The notes: generated by a model not told the origin, from the letters alone. DNA of 64,000 nt from RGIG5050 sp045636065 (GCA_045636065.1 JAZTWW010000063.1:1-64000); one strand, 5' to 3'; positions 1 to 7,682 are shown, counted from the first letter of the stretch. Program-made: numbers and translations.

Positions 1-2
1 GG

Positions 3-128
3 AATGGGGAGGTGAGGTTGGTAGCGGCCAATCCCAATTATCCCGATATCGTGCTGAAGTCAGGACAGGAGCTCGACTATTTTGGAAAAGTGACGGCTTG
101 TATCCATCAATTCAAAAAAGGAAGGTGA
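3..128 (+). CDS. umuD: UmuD-like S24 peptidase, C-terminal fragment (cut by window edge)
   Basis: Open frame entering from the left edge gives 41 residues that read like the end of a UmuD/LexA S24 peptidase: NGEVRLVAANPNYPDI followed by ELDYFGKVTACIHQFKK. The AANPNYPDI segment and the FGKV strand are typical of the UmuD C-terminus just after the catalytic Lys region. UmuD is the self-cleaving subunit of DNA polymerase V. The stop lies one base before the next start, and a umuC gene follows after one inserted gene, so the fragment is best read as umuD of a split umuDC operon. The catalytic Ser and Lys lie outside the window. Confidence 0.8.
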   Translation, partial: NGEVRLVAANPNYPDIVLKSGQELDYFGKVTACIHQFKKGR

Positions 129-129
129 A

Positions 130-480
130 ATGGCTAACGACTATCGAGACCTCGATGTCTGGCAGATGTCCATGACTCTATGTGAGAATGTCTATGATAT
201 GCTGCGCACTTTCCCTCCTGACGAACGACACGCGCTATGTGACCAGTTGCGCCGGGCAGTGGTGTCGATCCCGTCAAACATTGCCGAGGGCAACGGACGC
301 GACTCGAAAACTGAATACTCAAGATTCCTGTCGATAGCGAAAGGCTCTTTTTATGAAGTCCAAACCCAGTTGGAACTCGCCGAGAGATTCCGGTATATCG
401 TTGTCTCAGAGGAAACTAAGACACTGATGACTCGAATAAGCAAGATGCTCTTTTCAATGGTGAAGAAACTGCGAACATAA
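130..480 (+). CDS. Four-helix bundle protein (S23 / 23S rRNA intervening-sequence family)
   Basis: 116 aa, entirely helical in character, with the family hallmarks RDLDVWQMSM near the N-terminus, LRRAVVSIPSNIAEGNGR in the middle and FLSIAKGSFYEVQTQLELA after it. Members occur in rRNA intervening sequences, as stand-alone genes, and as the Avd accessory factor of diversity-generating retroelements. No reverse transcriptase or template repeat is seen here. The gene sits one base after the umuD stop (RBS ggaagg) and is followed directly by a heptamer repeat tract and umuC, so gene plus repeat appear to have been inserted into a umuDC operon. Its role here is unknown; nucleic-acid binding is plausible from the family. 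Confidence 0.85.
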   Translation: MANDYRDLDVWQMSMTLCENVYDMLRTFPPDERHALCDQLRRAVVSIPSNIAEGNGRDSKTEYSRFLSIAKGSFYEVQTQLELAERFRYIVVSEETKTLMTRISKMLFSMVKKLRT

Positions 481-485
481 TCTCT

Positions 486-548
486 CCCCATTCCCCGTTC
501 CCCATTCCCCATTCCCCATTCCCCATTCCCCATTCCCCATTCCCCATG
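486..548 (+). repeat. CCCCATT heptamer tandem array (9 units)
   Basis: Nine head-to-tail 7-bp units; the second is CCCCGTT and the last is CCCCATG, whose ATG is the umuC start codon. The array fills the whole gap between the four-helix-bundle gene and umuC, leaving no purine-rich Shine-Dalgarno sequence in front of umuC. Heptamers of this kind (CCCCA[A/G]T) are known as short tandemly repeated repetitive sequences in cyanobacteria. Confidence 0.95.
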
Positions 549-1883
549 TACGGACTTGTCGACGGCAACAACTTCTTCGTCTCCTGCGAGCGCGTGTTCG
601 ACCGCTCGCTCGTGGGGCGTCCCGTCGCGGTCCTCTCGAACAACGACGGATGCTGTGTAGCGCGCTCGAACGAGTTCAAGGCGCTCGGCATCAAGATGGG
701 CACTCCCTACTTCGAACTCAAGGGCAGGGAAAAAAGCGGCGAACTCGTCTTCCGGTCGTCCAACTACGAACTCTACGGCGACATGTCGCGCCGCATCATA
801 TCGATCCTCCGCGAAGAGGCGGTGGACGTTGAGCAGTATTCCATCGACGAGGCGTTCATAACGCCCCCATCCCTGGAGGCGTTGGGGAATGGGGAATGGG
901 GAATGGGGAATGGAATGAGTGGAAGCCATTCCCCTCTCCCCATTCCCCATTCCCCTCTTCCCATTCCCCATTCCCCATATCTTGCTTATGGCCGAAGGCT
1001 CAGAAGCAAGATACTCCGCTGGGTCGGGATCCCATGCGGGGTCGGCTTCGCCCCAACGAAGACGCTTGCAAAGATTGCGAACCACATCGGAAAGAAGCGG
1101 CCGGAAGGGGTGTTCGTGCTGCCGGACGACCCTGCCGATATCCTCGCCGCGCTTCCCGTGGAGGAGGTTTGGGGAGTTGGAAGGCGGCTTCCGGTCAAGC
1201 TCAGGGCTGAGCGCATATTTACCGCCCGCGACCTTCGCGATGCCCAGGATGATGTCATACGCTCCGTGGGCGGCGTGACGCTCCTGAGGACCGCGCAGGA
1301 GCTTCGTGGCATCCCATGCAACGAGGAAAGAGCCTACGACGCCGACCCCGATTCCGTCTCCTGTTCGCGGTCGTTCGGGGAGCCCGCGACAACAAAGGAG
1401 GCCATCGCCGAGTCGCTCGCGAGCTTCACGTCGCAGGCGGCGGTCAAGCTCCGCAGGCACAGGCTCCTCGCCGCCGGGTGCAACGTCTATGCGCAGATCT
1501 TCAGGTCCGGCGGAGGAGGGGATGCGATTGGCCGTACCGTCGTCTTCCCCGAGCCGACGGACGCCACCAATGTGATGCTCAACGCCATCCGTCCCGAGAT
1601 CGACTCGCTTTTCATCCCTGGCGTCCGCTACCGCAAGACGGGGATCGTTTTCTTCGGGCTGGAGAAGGTCGGATCGGCGCGGCAGCTGGACCTCTTCTCG
1701 AGCGTCGGGAAAGCCGAGGCGTCGCCTCTCTACAAAGTCGTAGACTCGCTCAACAGACGTTACGGCAAGGGCAAGGTGTTCTCCGCCGCAGAGGGGATTG
1801 GAGAGAAGTCGTGGCACATGAAGCGCGGAATGCTCTCCAAGAGAACGACCACGCGCTGGGACGAGCTTATGACGGTGGGTTGA
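546..1883 (+). CDS. umuC: Y-family DNA polymerase UmuC with in-frame repeat insertion
   Basis: 445 aa catalytic subunit of translesion polymerase V. Catalytic motifs are present: VDGNNFFVSCE at residues 5-15 (first metal-binding Asp) and QYSIDEAF near residue 100 (Asp-Glu pair). The helix-hairpin-helix region (VEEVWGVGRRL) and C-terminal little-finger part follow. Residues about 113-145 (GNGEWGMGNGM, then SPLPIPHSPLPIPHSP) are not polymerase sequence: they are the translation of an inserted heptamer hairpin at 884-977 that keeps the frame. The insert falls between the IDEAF strand and the LAYG segment. The start codon is made by the last upstream repeat unit, so expression may depend on translational coupling. 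Activity with the insert is uncertain. Confidence 0.9.
   Translation: MYGLVDGNNFFVSCERVFDRSLVGRPVAVLSNNDGCCVARSNEFKALGIKMGTPYFELKGREKSGELVFRSSNYELYGDMSRRIISILREEAVDVEQYSIDEAFITPPSLEALGNGEWGMGNGMSGSHSPLPIPHSPLPIPHSPYLAYGRRLRSKILRWVGIPCGVGFAPTKTLAKIANHIGKKRPEGVFVLPDDPADILAALPVEEVWGVGRRLPVKLRAERIFTARDLRDAQDDVIRSVGGVTLLRTAQELRGIPCNEERAYDADPDSVSCSRSFGEPATTKEAIAESLASFTSQAAVKLRRHRLLAAGCNVYAQIFRSGGGGDAIGRTVVFPEPTDATNVMLNAIRPEIDSLFIPGVRYRKTGIVFFGLEKVGSARQLDLFSSVGKAEASPLYKVVDSLNRRYGKGKVFSAAEGIGEKSWHMKRGMLSKRTTTRWDELMTVG
884..977. repeat. Inverted heptamer array inside umuC
   Basis: Four GGGGAAT units (884-911), a short spacer, then an imperfect run of CCCCATT-type units on the opposite orientation to about 977. 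The two halves can pair into a long hairpin. The heptamer is the same as in the array just upstream of umuC. Length and phase keep the umuC frame open, adding about 32 residues rich in Gly-Asn-Glu-Trp and Pro-His-Ser. Confidence 0.95.
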
Positions 1884-1896
1884 AGCAGATTGTTTG

Positions 1897-1925
1897 TTGA
1901 TATGGCCGCCGGAAAATGGTATAAT
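1897..1925 (+). promoter_or_regulatory. Sigma-70 type promoter for the YkgJ-like gene
   Basis: TTGATA (1897-1902), 17-bp spacer, TATAAT (1920-1925) preceded by TGG. The ATG lies 12 bases after the -10 box, leaving a leader of only a few bases. Confidence 0.75.
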
Positions 1926-1937
1926 GTCTTCACAATC

Positions 1938-2288
1938 ATGGGAAATGCAGGCAATACTATTGACGGTGGGGATTTCCGGTGCCGCTGCTGCGGGGCGTGC
2001 TGCCGGATCAAGGACGGCATCGTGCGGGTTTCCGACGCTGAAATCGCGCGGATTGCCGCATATCTCGGCATGTCCGAGGCCGACTTCATCGCGAACGAGA
2101 CGGAAGTCTCGCCCGACCGCAAGTGCCTGGTGCTGAAGAGCCGTCCCGACGGCGCCTGCACGTATCTTGGTCAGGACAACCTTTGCCGCATAAATCCCGT
2201 GAAGCCGGAGAAGTGCCGCACATTCCCGTTCGAGTGGACCAACCCCGACTCCGGCGCCGTCTGCCCGGAACTGAAAAACCGCAAGTAA
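1938..2288 (+). CDS. YkgJ family cysteine-cluster protein
   Basis: 116 aa when started at ATG 1938. A TTG at 1890 would lie upstream of the -10 box, so it cannot be the start of an mRNA from that promoter. Metal-binding Cys clusters are clear: CRCCGACC near the N-terminus, then CTYLGQDNLCRI and KPEKCRTFPFEW near the C-terminus, the CxxCxxCC plus C-rich pattern of the YkgJ (UPF0153) family. The family probably binds zinc or an iron-sulfur cluster; the cellular role is unknown. It is monocistronic or cotranscribed with the outer membrane gene 31 bp downstream. Confidence 0.85.
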   Translation: MGNAGNTIDGGDFRCRCCGACCRIKDGIVRVSDAEIARIAAYLGMSEADFIANETEVSPDRKCLVLKSRPDGACTYLGQDNLCRINPVKPEKCRTFPFEWTNPDSGAVCPELKNRK

Positions 2289-2319
2289 CCTTTCTACGAA
2301 CGAATCAAAGGAGAAAAGC

Positions 2320-3168
2320 ATGAAGAAAATGATGATCACGCTTGGCGCACTGGCCGCAGCCGCGGCCGCATGCACGGCGCAGGCCGAGGAGACGACGGAA
2401 GCTTCTTCTCTGTTAAAGGCCTCGTTTGAGCTCGATGTCAAATCCGCCTACGTCTCCCACAACCGCATCTTCTCCGACACCCCGGTTGCGCAGTACGACC
2501 TCTGGATACAGATGGACCTGCCGGAGAATTTCGGCTATCTCGCGGTCGATGTCTGGGCCAGCCAGGAGCTCAACAGCCGGCATAGCTCGCGCTCGCACGG
2601 CAACGGCGGCAGGCAGCTTGGGGGAATCGGCGAGTTTGACTACGAAATCGTCTACGGCAACTCCATAGGGCCGGTGAACCTCACAGCATCCCACCTCTGG
2701 TACACCTATCCGCGCTGCGGATGGTCTTCCCAGAAATTATGGACTGCCGGAGCCGAATACGAAAACGGATTCATCGTTCCGAGCGTCAAGTTCTACTGGG
2801 AGTATTGCCATGACAGCAAGCCGGACGAGGCGTTCATGATCGACTTTGCGCTCTCACGCGGCTTCAAGCTCAACGAGCAGCTCTCGCTCAAGCTCGTCTC
2901 CAAGACGACTCTCTACACTGCGTCGTACGCGAAGTACATCTCCAAGGGAGCGGTGAGCGACACCGTGTTCGGCGGCTGGGACAACGGCATCTCGCTGAGC
3001 TATGCGATCACCGACCGCATTACGCTCGGGGCTCATCTCAACTACCTCTACAAGATCGACCACCGCGTCCGCCACTGCCAGGGATGGGACTCCTATTCGC
3101 CCGGCGGCCGCCCCGGCTCGCACAACGGACTCCTCTACGGCGGCATCTCCGCAAGCTTCTCGTTCTAA
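2320..3168 (+). CDS. Predicted outer membrane beta-barrel protein
   Basis: 282 aa with an RBS (aaaggag) 8 bases upstream. Residues 1-22 form a signal peptide (MKKMMITLGALAAAAAA, cleavage near AQA-EE). The rest alternates polar and aromatic or hydrophobic residues in strand-like stretches and ends in the terminal Phe typical of BAM substrates (GISASFSF). No enzyme motifs are seen. It resembles small porin-like or TorF-type barrels, but the specific family is not recognised. Location in the outer membrane is inferred from signal peptide, strand pattern and C-terminal Phe. Confidence 0.7.
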   Translation: MKKMMITLGALAAAAAACTAQAEETTEASSLLKASFELDVKSAYVSHNRIFSDTPVAQYDLWIQMDLPENFGYLAVDVWASQELNSRHSSRSHGNGGRQLGGIGEFDYEIVYGNSIGPVNLTASHLWYTYPRCGWSSQKLWTAGAEYENGFIVPSVKFYWEYCHDSKPDEAFMIDFALSRGFKLNEQLSLKLVSKTTLYTASYAKYISKGAVSDTVFGGWDNGISLSYAITDRITLGAHLNYLYKIDHRVRHCQGWDSYSPGGRPGSHNGLLYGGISASFSF

Positions 3169-3176
3169 ACCCGGGA

Positions 3177-3410
3177 ATGAAGGTGAGTAAGGGACTCGAG
3201 AACAGGGAAAACAATGCGCCTCGCCCGAACGGCTTGGCGCTTGTGCCTTTCGTGGTGTTTGCCGCGTTTTATGTGGGGCTGTCGCTTTTTGCGTCCCACC
3301 TCGGATATGAGATGCCTTGGTACAAGGTCTCCATGCCCGTCGCGTTTCTCGTGGCTTCGGCGGTATCTCTGCTTATGGGGCGCCGCAAGCTCGACGAGAA
3401 AGTCGAATGA
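3177..3410 (+). CDS. Small membrane protein resembling the N-terminus of NhaC antiporters
   Basis: 77 aa starting ATG 3177. Two hydrophobic helices (LALVPFVVFAAFYVGLSLF and VSMPVAFLVASAVSLLM) with the intervening pattern closely match the first two segments of NhaC-type Na+/H+ antiporters, ending in RRKLDEKVE where full-length NhaC continues for about 400 residues. Either it is a truncated nhaC relic or a genuine small two-helix protein. Its stop overlaps (ATGA) the start of another small membrane ORF, which argues for a real two-gene unit. No transport function should be assumed. Confidence 0.5.
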   Translation: MKVSKGLENRENNAPRPNGLALVPFVVFAAFYVGLSLFASHLGYEMPWYKVSMPVAFLVASAVSLLMGRRKLDEKVE

Positions 3411-3537
3411 AGGGAGCGCCAGAATGGGACCAGTATGATGCCTGGGGGAATTGATCGCGCAGATCATTCATATTGTAATCATGATAGTCACTTTGCCGAT
3501 AGTGATCATCTGTTCGATCTTCGGCGGCAAGAAGTGA
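3407..3537 (+). pseudogene. Possible 43-aa membrane peptide with a one-base frameshift
   Basis: ATG 3407 overlaps the previous stop. It reads MKGAPEWDQYDAWGN and stops, but one extra G in the five-G run at 3444-3448 would join it to a downstream frame (LIAQIIHIVIMIVTLPIVI ... FGGKK) ending at 3537, a convincing single transmembrane helix with a Lys tail. Each half is meaningless alone and the join makes a sensible small membrane protein. Sequencing error, programmed slippage or a true lesion are all possible. Confidence 0.35.
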
Positions 3538-3599
3538 TGTGAAAGGGCGATTGGAGAAGCTGTAATGAGCATGCATGAATCATTGGCCAAGGATGATGG

Positions 3600-4286
3600 G
3601 TGGATGAGTCGTACATTATTGTTTGCCGCATGGTGTTTCTTTGCTGGGGTGTTGCAGCTTCTCCGGTTTACACAGTGAAACAGGGTGATACGCTCTGGGA
3701 CATTGCCAAGGCGCACAAAATGAGCTTTGAGTGTCTGTGCGAACTTAACAACAAGCCGAGTGATTGGCGGCAGATCCATCCAGGGCAAGAGATTATTATC
3801 GATAAGGAGAGTTTTTATCAATATAGTGTTCGCAAAGGTGACACTCTCCCCAAGATAGCCAGGGAACGATGTGTGAAGGTTGAAGAGTTGCGTAAATGGA
3901 ATGGATGGTCGATAGGTCATGAACAACTCAAGCCAGGGCGGAAAATCCGGATCGAGAAGAGGGCCTGGATCGATTGGAGCAATCCGAAATTGGAGATTTG
4001 CTGGGAGAATGTGCTGAAGATGTTAAAAGAAAGCAAGTGTGAGGATTGGGAAGTATATCGTGCATCTAACGACCGGATTCTTGATGGAAGCCCGGAGAGC
4101 GTGACATTGTTTGACGATGGGCGGGAAATCATCAGTGCGTATGCTTGTAATGCGCCCTTGCCGTGTGGTCGCTATCGGGATATTATTGATGGGAGCCATG
4201 ATGGAAGGTTCTGCATAAAATCAGCAGACTGCGACTGCGAGGATTACCACTTTGATGTCAATGATAAGATTCGCAGCGATAAATAA
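3600..4286 (+). CDS. LysM-repeat exported protein
   Basis: Two LysM modules are visible: YTVKQGDTLWDIAKAH ... IHPGQEIII (residues about 24-65) and YSVRKGDTLPKIARE ... LKPGRKIRI (about 80-115), followed by a Cys-containing C-terminal region of about 110 residues that I do not recognise. LysM binds peptidoglycan, so a periplasmic or envelope location is expected. The open frame begins at GTG 3600, or ATG 3630 (MVFLCWGVAAS), and neither gives a classical signal peptide. ATG 3604 in another frame encodes a better one (MSRTLLFAAWCFFAGV), suggesting a 2-base frameshift near 3645. Base composition is more AT-rich than neighbouring genes. Confidence 0.75.
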   Translation: MDESYIIVCRMVFLCWGVAASPVYTVKQGDTLWDIAKAHKMSFECLCELNNKPSDWRQIHPGQEIIIDKESFYQYSVRKGDTLPKIARERCVKVEELRKWNGWSIGHEQLKPGRKIRIEKRAWIDWSNPKLEICWENVLKMLKESKCEDWEVYRASNDRILDGSPESVTLFDDGREIISAYACNAPLPCGRYRDIIDGSHDGRFCIKSADCDCEDYHFDVNDKIRSDK

Positions 4287-4338
4287 TCCAATGTATCGCA
4301 TTCAAAGGTAAATGTGGGTTTGCGGAACGGGGCGAGAG

Positions 4339-4355
4339 TCCCCCCCCTGGGGGGA
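4339..4355 (+). terminator. GC hairpin after the LysM gene
   Basis: TCCCCCC-CCT-GGGGGGA, a 7-bp stem with a 3-base loop 52 bp after the stop codon. There is no following T-tract, so it may be a weak terminator or an mRNA-stabilising hairpin. Confidence 0.4.
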
Positions 4356-4389
4356 AGGTGTCGAAAAGATAATTTAAATTTGCCAAGTA

Positions 4390-4418
4390 TTGAAAATTGG
4401 ACCGAAAAATTGTATAAT
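4390..4418 (+). promoter_or_regulatory. Strong sigma-70 promoter ahead of the small ORF and LDH
   Basis: TTGAAA (4390-4395), 17-bp spacer, TATAAT (4413-4418). It leaves a leader of about 100 bases before the small ORF at 4525; the leader contains one hairpin (GGCTTGA 4469-4475 with TTGAGCC 4482-4488). Confidence 0.75.
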
Positions 4419-4524
4419 ACACCCAAAATCATGGACTGTGTGCCCTAAGGCGGGATGCTGTAGAGCCAGGCTTGAATGAACTTGAGCCGATCTGGGTGTA
4501 AGTCTTAACAAGGAGTATTTGCAG

Positions 4525-4710
4525 ATGGGACTTGTAAAGACGAGACGGTTGGCTGCGATGAATAAGCAGACCTCCTGCGCCACGGCTGCCGTGATCAGGC
4601 AAAGGGCCAAGGCGGTGATAAAGCCGCTGAAGCCCAGAGAAAGACCCAGAAATGGCAACATTTCTGAAGTAGAACCCCAAAAAGGTAAATTATGGAGGAT
4701 GGGCATATGA
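4525..4710 (+). CDS. Small basic hypothetical protein (61 aa)
   Basis: ATG 4525 has a good RBS (aaggag, 9 bases upstream) and follows a strong promoter and a ~100-base leader. The product MGLVKTRRLAAMNKQ... is rich in Lys, Arg and Pro, with no family I recognise. It overlaps the LDH start by four bases, so it may serve as a translational-coupling leader ORF for the dehydrogenase. It could alternatively be a chance ORF in a long 5' leader. Confidence 0.4.
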   Translation: MGLVKTRRLAAMNKQTSCATAAVIRQRAKAVIKPLKPRERPRNGNISEVEPQKGKLWRMGI

Positions 4711-5762
4711 AGAAGATCGCGTTTTTTGATATGAAGCCGTATGACAAGGAGTCGTTCGATCGGCAGAACAACGGCCGGTACGACATCCGCTACTTCGAGA
4801 CTCGGCTGAAGGCGGCGGCGCTGCCCCTCGCCGACGGATGTGACGCGGCCTGCGCGTTTGTGAATGCCGAAATAGACCGTGAAGTGATCGAGGGCCTTGT
4901 GAAGCGCGGCATAAAGGTTCTTGCCATGCGCTGCGCAGGCTACAACAACGTCGATTTCAAGGCCGCGTATGACGCGGGCCTTACGGTCGTGCGCGTTCCC
5001 GCCTATTCGCCATATGCCGTCGCCGAGCACGCCGCCGCACTCTTGATGACGCTGACGCGCCATATCCACCGTGCCGCCGTGCGCACAAAGGACTTCAACT
5101 TCTCGCTCGTCGGGCTGACCGGATTCGATCTCCACGGCAAGACTGCGGGCGTCGTCGGCACGGGCAAGATCGGCCGCATCTTTGCTGACATCTGCAAGGG
5201 GATCGGAATGAAGGTTCTCGCCTACGATGCATTTCCGAATCCGGCGACGGGGCTTGAATACGTCACGCTCGACAGGCTCCTCGCGGAATCGGACGTCGTG
5301 TCGCTGCATTGTCCGCTTCTCCCCGACACGAAGCATCTGATCAACGCCGAGACTCTCGCCAAAGCGAAACGCGGCTTCACCCTCATCAATACCTCGCGCG
5401 GCGGACTTGTCGATTCGGATGCGCTTCTCTCGGCGATCCGCAACGGCACGGTCGGCGCGGCCGGGCTGGACGTGTACGAGGAGGAAAGCGAGTGGTTCTA
5501 CGAGGACCGTTCAGATGTTACGCGCCAGAACAAGACGCTTTCGCTTCTCGTCTCGCTGCCGAACGTGATCATCACCTCGCATCAGGCGTTCCTGACGCAA
5601 GAGGCTTTGGCCAACATCGCCACGACAACGCTCAAGAACCTTGACGACTATTTCGCCGGTGCACCGCTCGAAAACGAGATCTGCTACCACTGTCTCGCCT
5701 CCGGCGGACGCGGCAACGATCCTACCAAATGCCCAAATCGCGTCAATGGGCGCTGCCATTGA
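4707..5762 (+). CDS. ldhA: D-lactate dehydrogenase / 2-hydroxyacid dehydrogenase, LdhA type
   Basis: 351 aa. NAD-dependent reduction of pyruvate to D-lactate, a cytoplasmic fermentation step. Rossmann motif GVVGTGKIGR (about residues 149-158), substrate-binding Arg in NTSRGG, catalytic Glu in the LDVYEEES stretch and catalytic His in SHQAFLTQEAL are all present; the SEWFYEDRS loop is typical of fermentative LdhA. ATG 4707 is chosen over 4692 because of the GGAGG just upstream. The C-terminus carries an unusual Cys-rich tail (CYHCLASGG ... CPNRVNGRCH) of about 25 residues absent from E. coli LdhA, possibly metal-binding or redox-active. Confidence 0.9.
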   Translation: MKKIAFFDMKPYDKESFDRQNNGRYDIRYFETRLKAAALPLADGCDAACAFVNAEIDREVIEGLVKRGIKVLAMRCAGYNNVDFKAAYDAGLTVVRVPAYSPYAVAEHAAALLMTLTRHIHRAAVRTKDFNFSLVGLTGFDLHGKTAGVVGTGKIGRIFADICKGIGMKVLAYDAFPNPATGLEYVTLDRLLAESDVVSLHCPLLPDTKHLINAETLAKAKRGFTLINTSRGGLVDSDALLSAIRNGTVGAAGLDVYEEESEWFYEDRSDVTRQNKTLSLLVSLPNVIITSHQAFLTQEALANIATTTLKNLDDYFAGAPLENEICYHCLASGGRGNDPTKCPNRVNGRCH

Positions 5763-5787
5763 CGGGGAAGCGCCGATCGGGCCATGC

Positions 5788-6822
5788 CTATGAACTTGCG
5801 GCGGCGCTTGCGGGCTTTGTCCTGAAATAGCATTGCGGGAAGCTCGGCGGGATGCGCTCTGGGCGGTGCTCCACCCATACGGCTGCGACGCGTGGATGCG
5901 CGTCCAGCCATTCGACTGTGCGGCGGGCAAAAAGGGCCGCCTCGCCGGTAGCCATGTCGCAGCATGGTTCGTCCAGCAGCAGCAATCTTACGCCTGGACG
6001 CAGAGCGGCATCAAGCTGCTCCATAGGCGTGACGCCCAGATACGTCTGGCGTGCGGACGATACTTCGCCTATCCTGCTGCGCATGCGTTCCAAGGTCGAC
6101 GTCCTCTCTCCACGCTGCCGGCCGAACACCTTGATGTCGCATGCGTACGCAAATGGTGAATCTCCTGTAATGAGTGCGAGAAGCATCGTCTTCCCGCTTC
6201 CGTTCGGCCCGTGCAGAATCCACCTCTCGCCCTCGCGGATCGTCCACGAGAGATCCTTGAAGAGCGTTCTTCTTCCGAATGAGAGGTTGATGTTCGTCAT
6301 CTCCACCACCGGGACGGTGCCGCGCGCAGGCTTGGGCGCCGATCCGGCATGTGAAGATTGTCCCGCATCGCGGCGAACGCCATCGCCCTTGCCGCCATTT
6401 CCCCCTGCCACACGAAGCCGCACCCCGAAGCCGCGCATAGCAAGGGCCACCTCGCGAATTCTTTGCCGCCACTCTGCATCGATTCCGCCGCACCCGCCAT
6501 CGATAAGCACCGTGCCGGATTCCCGCAGCAGCGCCTTTGCGAGGATCACGCGGCGAAGTTCGCCGTTGGAGAGCGAAATGACAGTGCGCTTCCTGAGAGG
6601 TGCGAGGTCCAGCAGCTTCTCCAGCACACCGTAGCGCGCCGAATGGACGGCACGCTCCGATGCATGATTGGCTCCAACTTCAAACGGGTTGATTTCGTAT
6701 ACCGAGCGGAAGGAAAGGAAACTGGATACCGTTTCCCCTAAGCTGGAATAATACCGCTCCTGAGGCCAGCCTCCACCGACCGTCTCGTATTGAGCGGCCC
6801 CAAGGGATATTCGCGTCGTCAT
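5788..6822 (-). pseudogene. ModF-like tandem ABC ATPase, degenerate
   Basis: 344 aa from ATG 6822. The layout matches ModF, a duplicated ATP-binding cassette, but key parts are missing. The first half keeps a signature-like segment (LSNGELRRVILAKALL) and Walker B-like LIDGG, with no Walker A. The second half keeps Walker A (GPNGSGKTMLLALITGD) and Walker B (LLLLDEP), with the roughly 60 residues carrying the LSxGQ signature deleted, so that TYLGV runs directly to QLDAALRPGVRLLLLDEP. It is likely a decaying gene or at best a non-canonical ATPase. It overlaps the upstream transglutaminase-like gene by ATGA, so the two form an operon. It converges with ldhA. Confidence 0.6.
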
Positions 6823-7682
6823 TTGCTTCCTTGAGCCTCCACCTCTGCCGGAGCATCCGTTTGTCGCGGCAGCGCTGCGCCACATTCGACATATCTGTCC
6901 GTCACGTCGTCGGCAGGGACATCCGAGACGTCCTGAGGCCAATCCCAGGTGCGCCAAAACCGCGTCCCGACGGGAGACGGCGACCAGCGGCTCGCGTAGA
7001 TCCGCCTGTCAATGCGCGATACATCCGCCTGCCGCGCATATTCAAGGAACCAGATGTTGTCCTCGCGCTCCTTCTCGCCCGACGCAAGCACATGCCATCC
7101 GCCGTTGCACCACACCTCCACCCAGGAATGGTTTCCGGGTATCGTCGTCCAGCAGCACCCAACGAGCCTTGCCGGTATGCCCAACGCGCGGCATGCGTCG
7201 ATGAGGATTATCGAAATGCCTGTGCAGGATGCCATATGGATACGCATCGAGTGGCGCGGCGACTGCCGGGCCTGGTCGCGGCGGACGTCGTAGTGTACAT
7301 CGATGATGTCCCAGATCGCCCGGTCAAGCCGCACGGCCGCATCGTAGGCGTCGGCCGCGCCGGCAACGATAGGCTGGAACCTTTCCCTGAACTCCCGGCG
7401 CCAGTCGTCGCGTCCTTCCCGGATCACGGAATACGGCAGCACGTATTCAAGGTATATTTCGTCCGGGTACTCCTCGAACGCGGTCTTGCGCGCCTCGGCG
7501 GCCAGCCGGCAGTTTTCGGCCACGTAATCCACCGGCAGCGGTGCGTCCTGAGGTGGGGCATACTTCATTATGAAGCTGAAGTCGCGCTCGAAAGTGTCCT
7601 GAGCCTCATCCTGCGCGCCGGACGCATATGCCGCAACCGCCGCAAGCGCACCGATGCATCCTATCGTAAATATGGACTTCAT
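6819..7682 (-). CDS. Exported transglutaminase-like (papain-fold) protein
   Basis: 287 aa. Residues 1-23 are a signal peptide (MKSIFTIGCIGALAAVAAYASGA). The transglutaminase-core triad is recognisable: Cys in MASCTGISIILIDACRALGIPAR, His in IPGNHSWVEVW, and an acidic residue after it in the strand containing GWHVL. In bacteria this fold covers peptidases and transamidases of the envelope; the substrate is unknown. A promoter reads into it from about 7788. It is followed with a 4-base overlap by the degenerate ABC gene. Confidence 0.75.
   Translation of the reverse strand: MKSIFTIGCIGALAAVAAYASGAQDEAQDTFERDFSFIMKYAPPQDAPLPVDYVAENCRLAAEARKTAFEEYPDEIYLEYVLPYSVIREGRDDWRREFRERFQPIVAGAADAYDAAVRLDRAIWDIIDVHYDVRRDQARQSPRHSMRIHMASCTGISIILIDACRALGIPARLVGCCWTTIPGNHSWVEVWCNGGWHVLASGEKEREDNIWFLEYARQADVSRIDRRIYASRWSPSPVGTRFWRTWDWPQDVSDVPADDVTDRYVECGAALPRQTDAPAEVEAQGSK

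Noticed and set aside
1..12. GGAATGGGGA at the window start resembling the heptamer
   Set aside because: It reads in frame as part of NGEVRL of the umuD end and is not followed by further units.
486..977. CRISPR-like appearance of regularly repeated heptamers
   Set aside because: Units are contiguous without spacers and are only 7 bp; no cas genes nearby.
351..2441. Long minus-strand open frame across umuC
   Set aside because: Antisense shadow of GC-rich coding sequence plus heptamer translations; no RBS and no family similarity.
4419..4499. ACACCCA ... TGGGTGT stem enclosing ~70 bases, looking like a riboswitch closing stem before the small ORF and LDH
   Set aside because: The 5' arm directly abuts the -10 box, so most of it would not be in the transcript. 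Only the inner GGCTTGA/TTGAGCC hairpin would be made, and no known riboswitch consensus was recognised.
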